This document shows positions 39,477-48,300 of a stretch of DNA of 64,000 nt, piece after piece. The stretch spans positions 372,001 through 436,000 of the forward strand of contig JAFDVP010000007.1 in NCBI GenBank assembly GCA_018268895.1, in the 5' to 3' direction. Under the pieces are notes generated by a model. The model was not told where the DNA came from, did not search any database, and saw only the letters and a list, made by a program, of their open reading frames with translations. The position numbers and the translations under genes were made by a program. Source of the stretch: Acidobacteriota bacterium (GTDB taxonomy: Bacteria; Acidobacteriota; Terriglobia; Terriglobales; Acidobacteriaceae). Each line of letters begins with the position of its first letter. Position 1 is the stretch's first letter.

Positions 39477-40352
39477 ATGAATCGGTCTTGCAGAGTTGTC
39501 TCAAGCGTTGCCGCAGCAGTCCTCTTTATCTTTGCGTCTGTCTCGCAGTCCGCGGCGCAGACTGCGCCTGCTTCGGCCGCGCGCCCGGCTCCGCCTCCGG
39601 GCAAGGTTCCGCGCCATGTGCTGGTCATCGCGCAGACGCACGGCTTCGAGCATGACTCCGTTCCCGATGCCATGGCCGCCGTCTACAACATGGGCAAGGA
39701 GTCCGGCCTGTGGGACACCGTCATGCGCACCGACACCGAGCTGATCACCAAGAAGGAGCTGACGAAGAACGCGAAGAACCTGAACTACTTCGATGCCATC
39801 GTCTTCGCCAGCCCGACCGGCGAGCTCGACCTCAACGACGAGCAGAAGGCCGCGCTGCTCTCCTTCGTCCACGACGACGGCAAGGGCTACGTCGGCATCC
39901 ACGCCGCGATCGACACGCTCTACGAGTGGCCGGAGTACGGCAAGATGACCGGCGGCTGGTTCGATCAACATCCGTGGGGGACCTTCAACGCGCCCATCCG
40001 CAACGAGGGCGGCGACTTTCCCGCGACGCGCCACTTCCCCGCGTCGTTCCACAAGTACGACGAGATCTACCAGGCCAAGGACTGGTCGCGCGCCAACGTC
40101 AACGTGCTGCTGAGCCTCGACCCCGCAAAGCTCGACTACAACAACCCGCGCGTGCACCGCGCCGACCACGACTTCGCCGTCGCCTGGTCGAAGATGTATG
40201 GCAAAGGCCGCGTCTTCTACTCCACCCTGGGCCATACCACCGATTCATGGAAGGACCCCGACATCCGCACGATGTACTTCGAGGCCATCAAGTGGTCGCT
40301 GGGCATGACCGACGGAAGCACGGCGTCGCATCCTGCTCCACCTGCAAAATAA
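39477..40352 (+). CDS. Secreted ThuA-domain protein
   Basis: A 291-residue protein with a signal peptide (VVSSVAAAVLFIFASVSQSA) and a class-I glutamine-amidotransferase-like ThuA domain: HVLVIAQTHGFEHDSVPDAM, the aspartate-rich FDAIVFASPTGELDLNDEQK, GKGYVGIHAAIDTLYEWPEY and RVFYSTLGHTTDSW near the end. ThuA was linked to trehalose use in Sinorhizobium, and related exported proteins in soil bacteria accompany sugar dehydrogenases. The role here is not known. ATG at 39477 follows GGGGAGATCC. Periplasmic. Confidence 0.9.
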   Translation: MNRSCRVVSSVAAAVLFIFASVSQSAAQTAPASAARPAPPPGKVPRHVLVIAQTHGFEHDSVPDAMAAVYNMGKESGLWDTVMRTDTELITKKELTKNAKNLNYFDAIVFASPTGELDLNDEQKAALLSFVHDDGKGYVGIHAAIDTLYEWPEYGKMTGGWFDQHPWGTFNAPIRNEGGDFPATRHFPASFHKYDEIYQAKDWSRANVNVLLSLDPAKLDYNNPRVHRADHDFAVAWSKMYGKGRVFYSTLGHTTDSWKDPDIRTMYFEAIKWSLGMTDGSTASHPAPPAK

Positions 40353-40420
40353 GGACGAGTCTCGTTCTTTGGCTTACATCGGTGATGTCTGATACAGAGG
40401 AGTAGCAGTTACAGATGTAC

Positions 40421-40458
40421 GGGTGCCCCATCCTTCACGAAATGAAGGGTGGGATGAT
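40421..40458. repeat. Constant-frame hairpin
   Basis: GGGTGCCCCATCCTTCACGA ... TGAAGGGTGGGATG between convergent thuA-like and acr3 genes, with stem CCTTCA(C/T) and its complement. Confidence 0.8.
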
Positions 40459-40485
40459 ATTCGTTGGTGCCGTGCAAGAAGATGT

Positions 40486-41586
40486 TCAACGAGCCAACGC
40501 TGTCGCTGGTCGGTTGAACCAGCGAGCGCGTATCCAGAAGGCGACGTTTACCAGTGCGATGAGTGCGGGGACTTCGACGAGCGGCCCGACCACGCCGGCG
40601 AAGGCTTCGCCGGAGTTAAGCCCGAACACAGCGACAGCGACAGCAATAGCCAGCTCGAAGTTATTTCCCGCAGCCGTAAACGAGAGCGTAGCGGACTGTT
40701 CGTAATTGGCGCCAAGACGCTTGCCCATCCAAAAGCTGATGAGGAACATGACCGTGAAGTAGATCACCAGCGGCAACGCGATGCGAAGAACATCGAAGGG
40801 CAGCCTTACGATGAGATCGCCCTTCAACGAAAACATGACGAGAATGGTGAAGAGCAGTGCGGCCAATGTAAGCGGGCTGATACGCGGAATGAAATGCGTA
40901 CGATACCAGTCTTCGCCCTTGATGCGAAGAAGAACGAAGCGGGTGATGAATCCCGCGGCGAAGGGAACACCGAGATAGAGTCCAACGCTCTTTACCAGAT
41001 CGGCGATGGAAATGTGCACGACCGTACCGGGCATCCCAAACCACACGGGCAGCACTGTAAGAAAGAGCCAGGCATAGAGGCTGTAGAAGAGAACCTGGAA
41101 GATGCTGTTGAGCGCAACGAGACCCGCGACGTAGTCGGTGTCGCCCTCTGCAAGCTCGTTCCAGACAAGAACCATCGCGATACAGCGCGCGATTCCGATA
41201 AGGATCAGCCCCCGCATATATGCAGGTTGATGACGTAAAAAGATGACCGCGAGCAAGAACATGAGCGCCGGTCCGATGAGCCAGTTCTGCACCAGCGAAA
41301 GACCGAGCACACGCCGGTTGCGGAAGACCTCGCCAAGTTTTTCGTAACGCACCTTGGCCAGTGGGGGGTACATCATGACGATGAGTCCAATGGCGATAGG
41401 AATGTTCGTGGCCCCGATCTGAAAGCTGTTCACGAACGCGGCGGACGCCGGAACGAAGTGGCCTATGGCAACTCCGATCGCCATGGCGAGAAATATCCAG
41501 AGCGTAAGGTAGCGGTCGAGGAACGAGAGCTTCTTCCGCGCGGCAGGGGCGCAGAGATGTCCTTGTATTGCGGGAGTGGTGGACAT
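40486..41586 (-). CDS. acr3: Arsenite efflux transporter, ACR3 family
   Basis: A 366-residue ten-helix carrier. It has the ACR3 patterns [20 protein letters not shown] (residues about 73-92), [32 protein letters not shown] with the cysteine needed for arsenite transport, [14 protein letters not shown] and [19 protein letters not shown]. It exports As(III) by proton-coupled antiport. The start ATG at 41586 overlaps the arsR stop codon (TGATG), so it is cotranscribed with and coupled to arsR. Inner membrane. Confidence 0.95.
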   Translation of the reverse strand: MSTTPAIQGHLCAPAARKKLSFLDRYLTLWIFLAMAIGVAIGHFVPASAAFVNSFQIGATNIPIAIGLIVMMYPPLAKVRYEKLGEVFRNRRVLGLSLVQNWLIGPALMFLLAVIFLRHQPAYMRGLILIGIARCIAMVLVWNELAEGDTDYVAGLVALNSIFQVLFYSLYAWLFLTVLPVWFGMPGTVVHISIADLVKSVGLYLGVPFAAGFITRFVLLRIKGEDWYRTHFIPRISPLTLAALLFTILVMFSLKGDLIVRLPFDVLRIALPLVIYFTVMFLISFWMGKRLGANYEQSATLSFTAAGNNFELAIAVAVAVFGLNSGEAFAGVVGPLVEVPALIALVNVAFWIRARWFNRPATALAR

Positions 41587-41999
41587 CAGCAGGCCTCGCA
41601 ACAGGAAGGTTCAAGCGCAGTTGGCAGCGGCGCTCCCTCGAGCGCGGCGAACTTCTTCGGTGAGCAGCAGGCGCGGGTCAGGCGCGACCGGTCGGTTTGC
41701 ATGGCCTTCTCTTCGCCGAGCGCGGCGAGCGTCTCGCGCAGAATCTGCGTCGCGCCGATGTGCGGGGGCATCACGATGCGGTAGTGCATCCACTTGCCCT
41801 CGCGGCGCGCGGCGACGATGCCTGCCGAACGCAGGTAGGCGAGGTGGCGCGAGATCTTGGGCTGCGGCTGGCCGAGTATTTCGACGAAGTAGCAGACGCA
41901 GATCTCCTGGTCGCCCATCAGGTTCAGCAGGCGCAACCGCGTGCGATCGCCGAGAGACTGGAAGAAGCGTTCGAGGTCGAAGGCCCGTTTCGCTGGCAT
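41586..41999 (-). CDS. arsR: ArsR family arsenic-responsive repressor
   Basis: A 137-residue ArsR/SmtB winged helix: [20 protein letters not shown] (16-35), [20 protein letters not shown] as recognition helix and EGKWMHYRI wing. Cys34 and Cys36 lie in the ICVC motif used by ArsR proteins for As(III). The tail has extra cysteines ([16 protein letters not shown]) that may add to the site. It should release DNA when As(III) binds, and controls acr3 and the divergent arsM-arsC through the palindromes at 42005-42058. Confidence 0.93.
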   Translation of the reverse strand: MPAKRAFDLERFFQSLGDRTRLRLLNLMGDQEICVCYFVEILGQPQPKISRHLAYLRSAGIVAARREGKWMHYRIVMPPHIGATQILRETLAALGEEKAMQTDRSRLTRACCSPKKFAALEGAPLPTALEPSCCEAC

Positions 42000-42004
42000 G
42001 AATA

Positions 42005-42058
42005 CATATTTGCATTGACGAATATGTTAGTCAAGAATATATTTGCTTTTGCGAATAT
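42005..42058. promoter_or_regulatory. Two ArsR operator palindromes between arsR and arsM
   Basis: Site 1: CATATTTG ... CGAATATG at 42005-42026 (one mismatch, 6-bp spacer). Site 2: ATATTTGC-TTTT-GCGAATAT at 42039-42058 (one mismatch). Both fill the 87-bp divergent gap, so one repressor can shut both transcripts. Confidence 0.75.
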
Positions 42059-42086
42059 GTTCCAGGCGAAGCCGCAAGGAGGATGT

Positions 42087-42983
42087 ATGGCTGAACAGGT
42101 GCTGAATGCCGTGAAGGCGAAGTACGGCGCGGTGGCGGCGAGCGCGCTGTCGAGCGATGACGCGGGCGTGCACGCGGTGGCGGAGGCCTTCGGCTACAGC
42201 GCCGAGGAGCTCAGGTCGATCCCGGCGGAGGCGAACATGGGCCTCTCCTGCGGCAACCCGACCGCGACGGCGCACCTCAAGCCGGGCGAGGTCGTTGTGG
42301 ACCTGGGATCGGGCGGTGGCCTGGATGTCTTTCTTGCTGCCAAGAAGGTTGGCCCCGTGGGAAGGGCCATCGGCATCGATATGACCGAAGCAATGATCGA
42401 GCGTGCGCGCGCGAATGCGACCGCCGGAGGCTATACGAACGTCGAGTTTCACCACGCGACCATCGACAGGCTCCCGCTGGCCGATGCCTCGGCCGACTGC
42501 GTGATCAGCAACTGCGTTCTGAACCTTGCTCCCGACAAGCCGGCGGTGTTTCGTGAGATCTTCCGCGTCCTGAAGCCGGGTGGGCGGCTTGCAGTGAGTG
42601 ACATTGCGTTGAAGGGCGAATTGCCGGAGGAGGTGGCGAAGAGCCTTGCAGCCTATGTCGGTTGCATCGCGGGAGCGATACGGATCGAGGACTATCGCGC
42701 GGGTCTGATGCAGGCGGGGTTTGAGTCGGTGCAGATTGTCGATAGCGGCTCCGACCTGAATGCGTATAGCAAGGTAGAGAACCAGTCGGGATGCTGCTCT
42801 CCCGGTATGGAGAACGCGGCGCGTGGATGCTGCGGCGCGGATGAGCCGGCTCCCGCAACGCTGCATGAGGAGCTTGGCGCGCTGCTCAAGAGCTATGACG
42901 TGAACGAGGCCGCGGCCAGCGTGAAGGTGTATGCGCTGAAGCCTGCCGCGAAGTCCTGCTGCGGGCCGGAGTGCTGCGCATGA
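42087..42983 (+). CDS. arsM: Arsenite methyltransferase ArsM
   Basis: A 298-residue SAM methyltransferase. SAM motif [19 protein letters not shown] (69-87), [19 protein letters not shown] and [20 protein letters not shown]. Conserved As-binding cysteines match Cys55 (LSCGNP), Cys143 (SNCVLNL) and Cys193 (YVGCIAGA); the 50-residue spacing of the last two is that of known ArsM proteins. The C-terminus adds cysteine pairs ([23 protein letters not shown]). It turns As(III) into methylated, volatile arsenicals. ATG at 42087 has AAGGAGG. Overlaps arsC by four bases. Confidence 0.95.
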   Translation: MAEQVLNAVKAKYGAVAASALSSDDAGVHAVAEAFGYSAEELRSIPAEANMGLSCGNPTATAHLKPGEVVVDLGSGGGLDVFLAAKKVGPVGRAIGIDMTEAMIERARANATAGGYTNVEFHHATIDRLPLADASADCVISNCVLNLAPDKPAVFREIFRVLKPGGRLAVSDIALKGELPEEVAKSLAAYVGCIAGAIRIEDYRAGLMQAGFESVQIVDSGSDLNAYSKVENQSGCCSPGMENAARGCCGADEPAPATLHEELGALLKSYDVNEAAASVKVYALKPAAKSCCGPECCA

Positions 42984-43393
42984 CGGAATCGACGATGCGG
43001 ACGTTCATCTTTGCATGCGTCCATAATGCGGGACGGTCGCAGATGTCGGCGGCGTTCTTCAATCGGTTCGCCGACGCGAACCGGGCGCGCGCGATCTCGG
43101 CTGGAACACAGCCGGGAAGCGCAGTGCACCCGGTTGTCGTCGATGTGATGCGCGAGATCGGAATCGATCTTGCTGATGCAAAGCCGCAAAAGCTGACGGC
43201 GGAGCTCGTCGCTGGCGCCGAGATGCTGATCACGATGGGCTGCGGCGACGAGTGCCCCTATGTGCCCGGTGTCGAACGCGCGGACTGGCCGTTGCCCGAC
43301 CCGAAGGGGAAAGATGTCGAGACAGTCCGTGCAATCAGAGATGAGATTGCGGATCGTGTAAAAGAACTGCTCCAAACGAAACAGCTACTTTAG
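42980..43393 (+). CDS. arsC: Arsenate reductase ArsC, low-molecular-weight phosphatase type
   Basis: A 137-residue protein with the LMW-phosphatase P-loop CVHNAGRS (Cys13, CX5R) and [20 protein letters not shown] near the C-terminus, whose aspartate is the general acid. It reduces As(V) to As(III), coupled to thioredoxin or mycothiol. The ATG at 42980 overlaps the arsM stop (ATGA), indicating translational coupling. The gene ends convergently with the TlpA-like gene, overlapping it by 9 bp, so there is no room for a terminator. Confidence 0.93.
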   Translation: MTESTMRTFIFACVHNAGRSQMSAAFFNRFADANRARAISAGTQPGSAVHPVVVDVMREIGIDLADAKPQKLTAELVAGAEMLITMGCGDECPYVPGVERADWPLPDPKGKDVETVRAIRDEIADRVKELLQTKQLL

Positions 43394-44284
43394 GTCCGCC
43401 GCCGCCAGCATCTGCAAGAACTGTCCCTGCGTGCGCATGTCGATCGACTGCGCCACCAGCTTGCCTTCGCGGTTGAAGACGAAGCTCTGCGGGATGCCTT
43501 CGATGTGGAAGGCATCGTTCGTCTTGCGGCCGGGGTCGAGCAGGATCGGGTAGTTGAGGTTGTGCGAGAGCTCGTAGGAGGTCACCTTCGCCGCGTCCTC
43601 GTCGCTGATCGAGAGCACCACGAGGCCCTGGTCGGCGAACCTGTGCGCCAGCGCGTCGAGGTCGGGCATCTCCTTGCGGCAGGGCGGGCACCACGTTGCC
43701 CAGAAGTTGACCAGCACCACCTTGCCGCGCAGCGCGGAGAGCGTCCACTCCTTCCCTTGAAGATCCTTCAGCGTAAAGTCGGCCTTCTCAATCGCCGCCT
43801 CGTTGGTCACCAGCGCAGCGGTGGCCTGGGTGTACTGCGGGGTATCGAGCGTGGTGGTTACGTGCTCATAACGCACGAGCTTGGCGAGGTCGGTGTACGC
43901 TGAAGCCGGTGTGCCGTCCTTCGCCGCAGGCGCAGGAGTCTCAGCCAGCGCCTGCGCCAGCGTGTCGGCGACCGTCTGCAATGTCTGGTGTCCAAAATCG
44001 CCTTCGGTGGAGAGGTGCGCCAGTGCAACGGCAAGCCGCAGCTTGTTTGCGCCTGCGGTGAGAGTGTTGATCTCCAGCGCGATGGTCGTCGTCTTCACGC
44101 CGCGCTGCGCGTCGGGGGTTGCGCGGAGCGTCTTGATCTCGGCGACAATCGCCTTTTCGGCAGGGGTGTAGTCAGGCGCTTTGGATTGCGCGGCAGAGCA
44201 AAACGCAACGGCCGGAACGAGGAGAACCGGAACGAGAAGAACAAGGATCAGCGACAGGATCGGGGGGCGCAGGGGAAGATTCAT
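43385..44284 (-). CDS. TlpA-like thioredoxin-domain protein with N-terminal helical domain
   Basis: A 299-residue protein: an N-terminal signal/anchor (ILSLILVLLVPVLLVPAVAF), a helical 120-residue domain and a C-terminal TlpA/ResA thioredoxin domain. The latter reads FTLKDLQGKEWTLSALRGKV then VLVNFWATWCPPCRKEMPDL (WCPPC at 198-202) and IEGIPQSFVFNREGKLV with the cis-proline region. It reduces disulfides in the periplasm. The N-terminal helical repeats (LAVALAHLSTEGDFGHQTLQ) have no assigned role. A promoter is seen at 44327-44354. Start ATG at 44284 gives the anchor. Confidence 0.88.
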   Translation of the reverse strand: MNLPLRPPILSLILVLLVPVLLVPAVAFCSAAQSKAPDYTPAEKAIVAEIKTLRATPDAQRGVKTTTIALEINTLTAGANKLRLAVALAHLSTEGDFGHQTLQTVADTLAQALAETPAPAAKDGTPASAYTDLAKLVRYEHVTTTLDTPQYTQATAALVTNEAAIEKADFTLKDLQGKEWTLSALRGKVVLVNFWATWCPPCRKEMPDLDALAHRFADQGLVVLSISDEDAAKVTSYELSHNLNYPILLDPGRKTNDAFHIEGIPQSFVFNREGKLVAQSIDMRTQGQFLQMLAAADLK

Positions 44285-44326
44285 ACCGGGGGTGTCCTCA
44301 ATCGGAAAGCGAGGGGTAGTCCATAC

Positions 44327-44354
44327 ATAGTATCCGATTACCGGCACTTGACAA
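44327..44354 (-). promoter_or_regulatory. Candidate sigma-70 promoter of the TlpA-like gene
   Basis: On the minus strand -35 TTGTCA (44349-44354), 16-bp spacer, -10 TACTAT (44327-44332), about 43 bp upstream of the ATG at 44284. The pair lies in an AT-richer gap of 110 bp. Confidence 0.5.
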
Positions 44355-44394
44355 GCAAAAGGATATACAACGCTAACTATTGATATAAGTTTAG

Positions 44395-45021
44395 TTATCG
44401 CTGTTTTCGGTAGACCATCGGCCTGGTCTTGTCCCAGTACAGCATCTCGAGCGTACCGGCCCCGATTTTGAGCGCTTCGCCGCGAAACGGCACTGTGGCG
44501 ATGGCATCGCCGTCGATCACGAAGGTGAAATCGGTATGCGCCGGGTTGAGCGCCACGGGGCCCGAGTCCTTGTTATAGACGGCCACGCGTATGACCACGG
44601 ACTTCGGCTGACTGGCCCCCGGAAAGAGCGCCATGCCATCGCGGTCCGTTCTTGCGTTGACCTCTCCCGATGCGGTCGTCAGGGCCACATCCAGGTTGGC
44701 TACGGGAGAGCCGTTCGTCCCCTTCACCCACACGCGGACATCCGGCGAGCGCAGATCGTTGCTGCGCAGCAGCTTGAATGCCGGGGCCGTGGGAAGTTTG
44801 CTGTCCAGCACGACTGTGTCGCCGGCCACGCGCCATTTGCCTGTGGCCGTATAGTCTGCTGCGCCGTAGGCGAGCATGTATTCGAACCGGCCATCGGGCT
44901 TCAGCACCAGCTCCGAGCCCATCTCGTGCGCATCCTCAAGCACATAGTGACCGGCGACGTTGCCGGGGGCCCAGCCGAGCCATGCCACAAGATTGATCAG
45001 GAGCAGCGCAAAAACGTTCAC
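44395..45021 (-). CDS. Secreted protein with lipocalin-like N-terminal and Ig-like second half
   Basis: A 208-residue protein with a short signal peptide (VFALLLINLVAWLGWAPG). The first half GHYVLEDAHEMGSELVLKPD and TGKWRVAGDTVVLDSKLP looks like a small beta-barrel of the same kind as module 1 of the protein at 9188-9871. The second half, VRVWVKGTNGSPVANLDVAL then TDRDGMALFPG, is a transthyretin-like/Ig-like segment. No catalytic residues seen. GTG start at 45021. Function unknown. Confidence 0.7.
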   Translation of the reverse strand: MNVFALLLINLVAWLGWAPGNVAGHYVLEDAHEMGSELVLKPDGRFEYMLAYGAADYTATGKWRVAGDTVVLDSKLPTAPAFKLLRSNDLRSPDVRVWVKGTNGSPVANLDVALTTASGEVNARTDRDGMALFPGASQPKSVVIRVAVYNKDSGPVALNPAHTDFTFVIDGDAIATVPFRGEALKIGAGTLEMLYWDKTRPMVYRKQR

Positions 45022-45087
45022 CGGTTACGTCCCCCGCTGCCCGCGTTCTAACAGACCGCAACGGCGGACAGCAAGAAAACTCTGTAA

Positions 45088-45573
45088 TTACTCGTCTTCG
45101 TTCCCCAGCTTCTTATAGCCGGGATGGACGCCCGGGCTAAGCCCCTGCTGCCGCGCAATGCGCGCTAGCATCTCGGTCAGCAATGCGCGCTCCTCGGCGT
45201 TCAGGCTTGCGAGCAGCCGCTCCTGATGCTCACGGGCTACTCTGCCGATCGCCGCCAGCGCCTGCCCGCCCTGCCCGGTCAGGTGCAGCTCATAGAACCT
45301 GCGGTCCTTCGCCGAGGGGCGCCGCTCGATCAGGCCGCGACGTCCAAGTTCGTCCAGCACACCCACCAGCCGGCTGGCATGCATACCCAGACGGCGGGCG
45401 ATCTCCTGCTGCGAGATGCCAGGGCTCATCGCCAGCAAGCGCAGAATTCCGGCATCGTGCGGGGCGAACCCCTGTGGTTTCAATGCCTCGGCAAAACCAG
45501 CCGCAGCATGGCCCCCTACCTGGGCGATCAGAAATCCTGCCGGAAGAGCGGGGGGAAGGCTGGGCCGATCCAT
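45088..45573 (-). CDS. MarR family transcriptional regulator
   Basis: A 161-residue winged-helix protein: PHDAGILRLLAMSPGISQQE, IARRLGMHASRLVGVLDELG as recognition helix and RGLIERRPSAKDRRFYELHL as the wing, the classic MarR sequence. It likely controls the divergent membrane-protein gene at 45692 through the AT-rich, partly palindromic 118-bp gap (ATTGA ... TCAAT). Ligand unknown. Confidence 0.92.
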   Translation of the reverse strand: MDRPSLPPALPAGFLIAQVGGHAAAGFAEALKPQGFAPHDAGILRLLAMSPGISQQEIARRLGMHASRLVGVLDELGRRGLIERRPSAKDRRFYELHLTGQGGQALAAIGRVAREHQERLLASLNAEERALLTEMLARIARQQGLSPGVHPGYKKLGNEDE

Positions 45574-45613
45574 GGTTTCGATTCTTGCATGAAATTCTTC
45601 TCAGCACATATCA

Positions 45614-45642
45614 TTGACAAAAATAATCATTACAAATAATAA
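45614..45642 (+). promoter_or_regulatory. Candidate promoter of the gene at 45692, within the MarR gap
   Basis: -35 TTGACA at 45614-45619, 17-bp spacer and -10 TAATAA at 45637-45642 in a very AT-rich run. The segment is framed by ATTGA/TCAAT and would be a natural MarR target. Confidence 0.5.
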
Positions 45643-45691
45643 TCAATTTCATTCAGACACTCGGAACATTGGGTGCCAAAGGAGACGCCCC

Positions 45692-46405
45692 ATGACCACA
45701 CTCGAACAACCCGTAACGACCGTGAAGTTCCGCGGTCCTCATATTGGAATTGTTGCAACAGTCTTCGTCGTCCTCTTCCTCGCCTCGCTCTTCCCCGTGA
45801 CCGCCTTCGGCGGAACGCCCTACTTTCCGCCACCCACGGCCACCGTTGCGGAGATGACGGCGTTCTTCTCCACGCGCCAGCCGGGAGTGTTGCTCTGCGC
45901 CTTCTTCCAGTTCGGGGCGGCGATCGCGCTTGGCATCTTCGCGGCCACAGCCGTCAGTCAGCTCCGCTTTCAGCGGGTGCGCGCGGCAGGAACGCAGATC
46001 GCGCTCTTTGGAGGATTTCTGACCGCGGCCAATATCATGGCAAGCGCCTGCATTCTGTGGGCGACAACCTATACCGAGGTCGCCCACGACGCTGCGCTCA
46101 CCCAGGCCCTCTACCGGATCTCGTTCGGGTTGGGAGGCCCGGGCTTCTCCGTCCCGTTCGGCATCCTCATTGCGGGAGTATCGGTCACAGCGGGCTTCTA
46201 TCGCCTGCTGCCGCGCTGGGTGGTCGTCATGGGCATCGCAGTCGCCATTATCGGCGAGCTGAGCTGGTTTGAGATCGTCAACATCAAACTGCTGCCGCTG
46301 ATTCCTCTCACACGCTTCCCCGGCTTTATCTGGATCGTCGCCGCCGGGTTCTCCATGCCGCGCCGCCGGACGATCCAGCAAGCTGGCCGCGTTGTCATAG
46401 GCTAA
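45692..46405 (+). CDS. Six- or seven-helix membrane protein under MarR control
   Basis: A 237-residue integral membrane protein with clear hydrophobic segments: IGIVATVFVVLFLASLFPVT, PGVLLCAFFQFGAAIALGIF, IALFGGFLTAANIMASACIL, VPFGILIAGVSVTAGFYRLL, VVVMGIAVAIIGELSWFEIV and a last one at GFIWIVAAG. The layout resembles DUF4386-like membrane proteins. ATG at 45692 has AAAGGAGA upstream. Divergent from the MarR gene, which probably regulates it. Function unknown. Confidence 0.8.
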   Translation: MTTLEQPVTTVKFRGPHIGIVATVFVVLFLASLFPVTAFGGTPYFPPPTATVAEMTAFFSTRQPGVLLCAFFQFGAAIALGIFAATAVSQLRFQRVRAAGTQIALFGGFLTAANIMASACILWATTYTEVAHDAALTQALYRISFGLGGPGFSVPFGILIAGVSVTAGFYRLLPRWVVVMGIAVAIIGELSWFEIVNIKLLPLIPLTRFPGFIWIVAAGFSMPRRRTIQQAGRVVIG

Positions 46406-46624
46406 ACAGACCGGTGCCTCTGAGCGGAGCAGAACGTAGAGCCGTCAACTGCTGGGTTGAGCATCTCTCACAGAGTTTGTGTGGGGACGAAGGTGTTCCT
46501 TCCTACCCCGAGCGGCTGTGAAACCTGCTGCGGGTTGCAAAACACCTTGCCGTCTGTGTAGCCTTTTTGGGAGGAGAAAGCGCGTTCTCCTCTCCATATC
46601 CTTCCATCGTCAGGAACCAGAACT

Positions 46625-47752
46625 ATGCCTCGGAGTCTCCGCCTCCCCCTCGGTCAAGCCGTATCCATCGCTGGCGCTGCCCTGCTGTGCTGCGTTTCGC
46701 TCACCGGCTGCCGCCAGGACATGCACGACCAGCCGAAGTTCTTTCCCCAGCGCGGGACCACCTTCTATCAGGACGGCCGCTCGGTGCGGCCGCAGGTGGC
46801 CGGGACCGTGGCGCGTTCGCAGGCGCAGACGGTGAGCTACTTTGCGACGGGCATGGTCGACGGCGCCGAGGCCGACGGACTTCCATTCAAGGTCACGCCC
46901 GCCGTGCTCGAGCGCGGACAGGAGCGCTTCAACGTCTACTGCACGCCATGCCACTCGCGCGTAGGCAACGGCAAGGGCATGATTGTGCAGCGGGGCTATT
47001 ATCCGGCGACCAGCTTCCACAGCTATCGCCTGCGGTCGGCCCCGCTGGGCCATTTCTTCTCGGTGATCACCAACGGCTACGGCGCCATGCCGGACTACGC
47101 CTCGCAGATCACTCCCGTGGACCGCTGGGCGATCGTCGCTTACATTCGCGCGTTGCAGCTTAGCCAGAACGCAGCCGAGACCGACGTTCCAAGCGGAGGC
47201 AGAGTCGTGCCGATCGCTGCGGTCGAGGAGCGCAGCGGCTTCTCCAGCGACTTCCTCAGCCCGTGGCTGGGTTCAGTGCTGGAACACGTGCACCCAACGG
47301 TCGAGGCTGCTGCGCCTGCCGCTTCAACGACGGCTCCCGCGACAAAGCCCGCCACGGTTCCTGCTGCCGGTACCGCTGCAACTCCCGCAACCCCGGTTGC
47401 AGCCGGAGCGAAGGCTGCTGCGAAGAACACGCTGGTCGCCAGCGCGGCAAAGCCAGCGGGACAGGAAGCCGCCGCTCCAGCACCCGCGGCCGAGAAGCCG
47501 GCCGCCGGCGACGTTGCGCACGGCAAGACGCTGTACGCCAACAACTGCTCGGTCTGCCACCAGCCCACGCGCGCCGGTATGCCTCCTGTCTTCCCGTCGC
47601 TGATCGGCGTGGTGGAGCGCGTTGGCGAAAAGCGCGTTCGCACGGTAGCCAAGGAAGGCATCGCCGATGCCAAGCCGCCGATGCCGCCGCACCCCGACCT
47701 GACGGACAAGGACATCACGGACCTGATCGCGTTCCTGAAGACGAAGCCGTAA
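46625..47752 (+). CDS. Di-haem cytochrome c lipoprotein, ActE-like domain fused to a second cytochrome c
   Basis: A 375-residue lipoprotein with lipobox VSLTGC (Cys29). Domain 1 opens MHDQPKFFPQRGTTFYQDGR and binds haem at CTPCH (106-110) with a distal Met near NGYGAMPDYASQ; this matches the mono-haem subunit E of alternative complex III. An Ala/Pro/Thr linker (about 225-290) leads to domain 2 with CSVCH (308-312) and MPPVFPSLIGVV. The other complex III genes (actA-D, F) are not nearby, so it may serve another respiratory chain. Anchored in the membrane facing the periplasm. Confidence 0.85.
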   Translation: MPRSLRLPLGQAVSIAGAALLCCVSLTGCRQDMHDQPKFFPQRGTTFYQDGRSVRPQVAGTVARSQAQTVSYFATGMVDGAEADGLPFKVTPAVLERGQERFNVYCTPCHSRVGNGKGMIVQRGYYPATSFHSYRLRSAPLGHFFSVITNGYGAMPDYASQITPVDRWAIVAYIRALQLSQNAAETDVPSGGRVVPIAAVEERSGFSSDFLSPWLGSVLEHVHPTVEAAAPAASTTAPATKPATVPAAGTAATPATPVAAGAKAAAKNTLVASAAKPAGQEAAAPAPAAEKPAAGDVAHGKTLYANNCSVCHQPTRAGMPPVFPSLIGVVERVGEKRVRTVAKEGIADAKPPMPPHPDLTDKDITDLIAFLKTKP

Positions 47753-47847
47753 CGTCCGAACCACGGCCGGTCCTGGTGTCTACCGGCGGTAGAGCAAAAT
47801 CAGGGAGCGGGCGCGCACGGGATGACCAATGGGCGGAATCCGCGCGC

Positions 47848-48171
47848 CTATGGGATCTGCACAAAGAGCGCACCATCGTGCTGCCGGGCCTCGTAGGTCT
47901 TCAGTGGAGGGTCGCCCGCAACATCGGAGTATCCGGTGCCGATGTCGTATCGCCAGCCGTGAAGCGGACACACCACGACGTTGCCCTCCAGCGCTCCCTG
48001 GTTCAGCATGGCGTTCTGGTGCGGACAGCGATTGTCGAAGACGAAAACACGCGAATGGTCTTTGCGCGGACGCGCCACGCATAGCTCCAGCCCACGGCCT
48101 TGAAACGCGCGCATCTCTCCGGGCGCGGGCAGGTCCTGCACATTGCACAGCTTTACGATCATGGATTTCAT
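47848..48171 (-). CDS. Rieske [2Fe-2S] ferredoxin-like protein
   Basis: A 107-residue stand-alone Rieske protein: CPHQNAMLNQG (Cys49, His51) and CPLHGWRYDIGTG (Cys68, His71) are the two cluster-binding loops, CxH and CxxH. There is no signal peptide or anchor, so it is probably a cytosolic electron carrier of the NirD/biphenyl-dioxygenase ferredoxin kind. Lies convergent with the cytochrome gene (95 bp apart), but no oxygenase is adjacent. ATG at 48171; an internal ATG at 48162 is an alternative. Confidence 0.9.
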   Translation of the reverse strand: MKSMIVKLCNVQDLPAPGEMRAFQGRGLELCVARPRKDHSRVFVFDNRCPHQNAMLNQGALEGNVVVCPLHGWRYDIGTGYSDVAGDPPLKTYEARQHDGALFVQIP

Positions 48172-48300
48172 ACTCGCACAACCTGAATCATGGAGGAGCA
48201 GGACTGTGTCGGCATCTGCGTAGACAAGTCACCGATCTATGCCTTGGTCAAAATCGACATATCTGACGTAAAGAAGAATTTGGGATTGTGTCATCCAATT

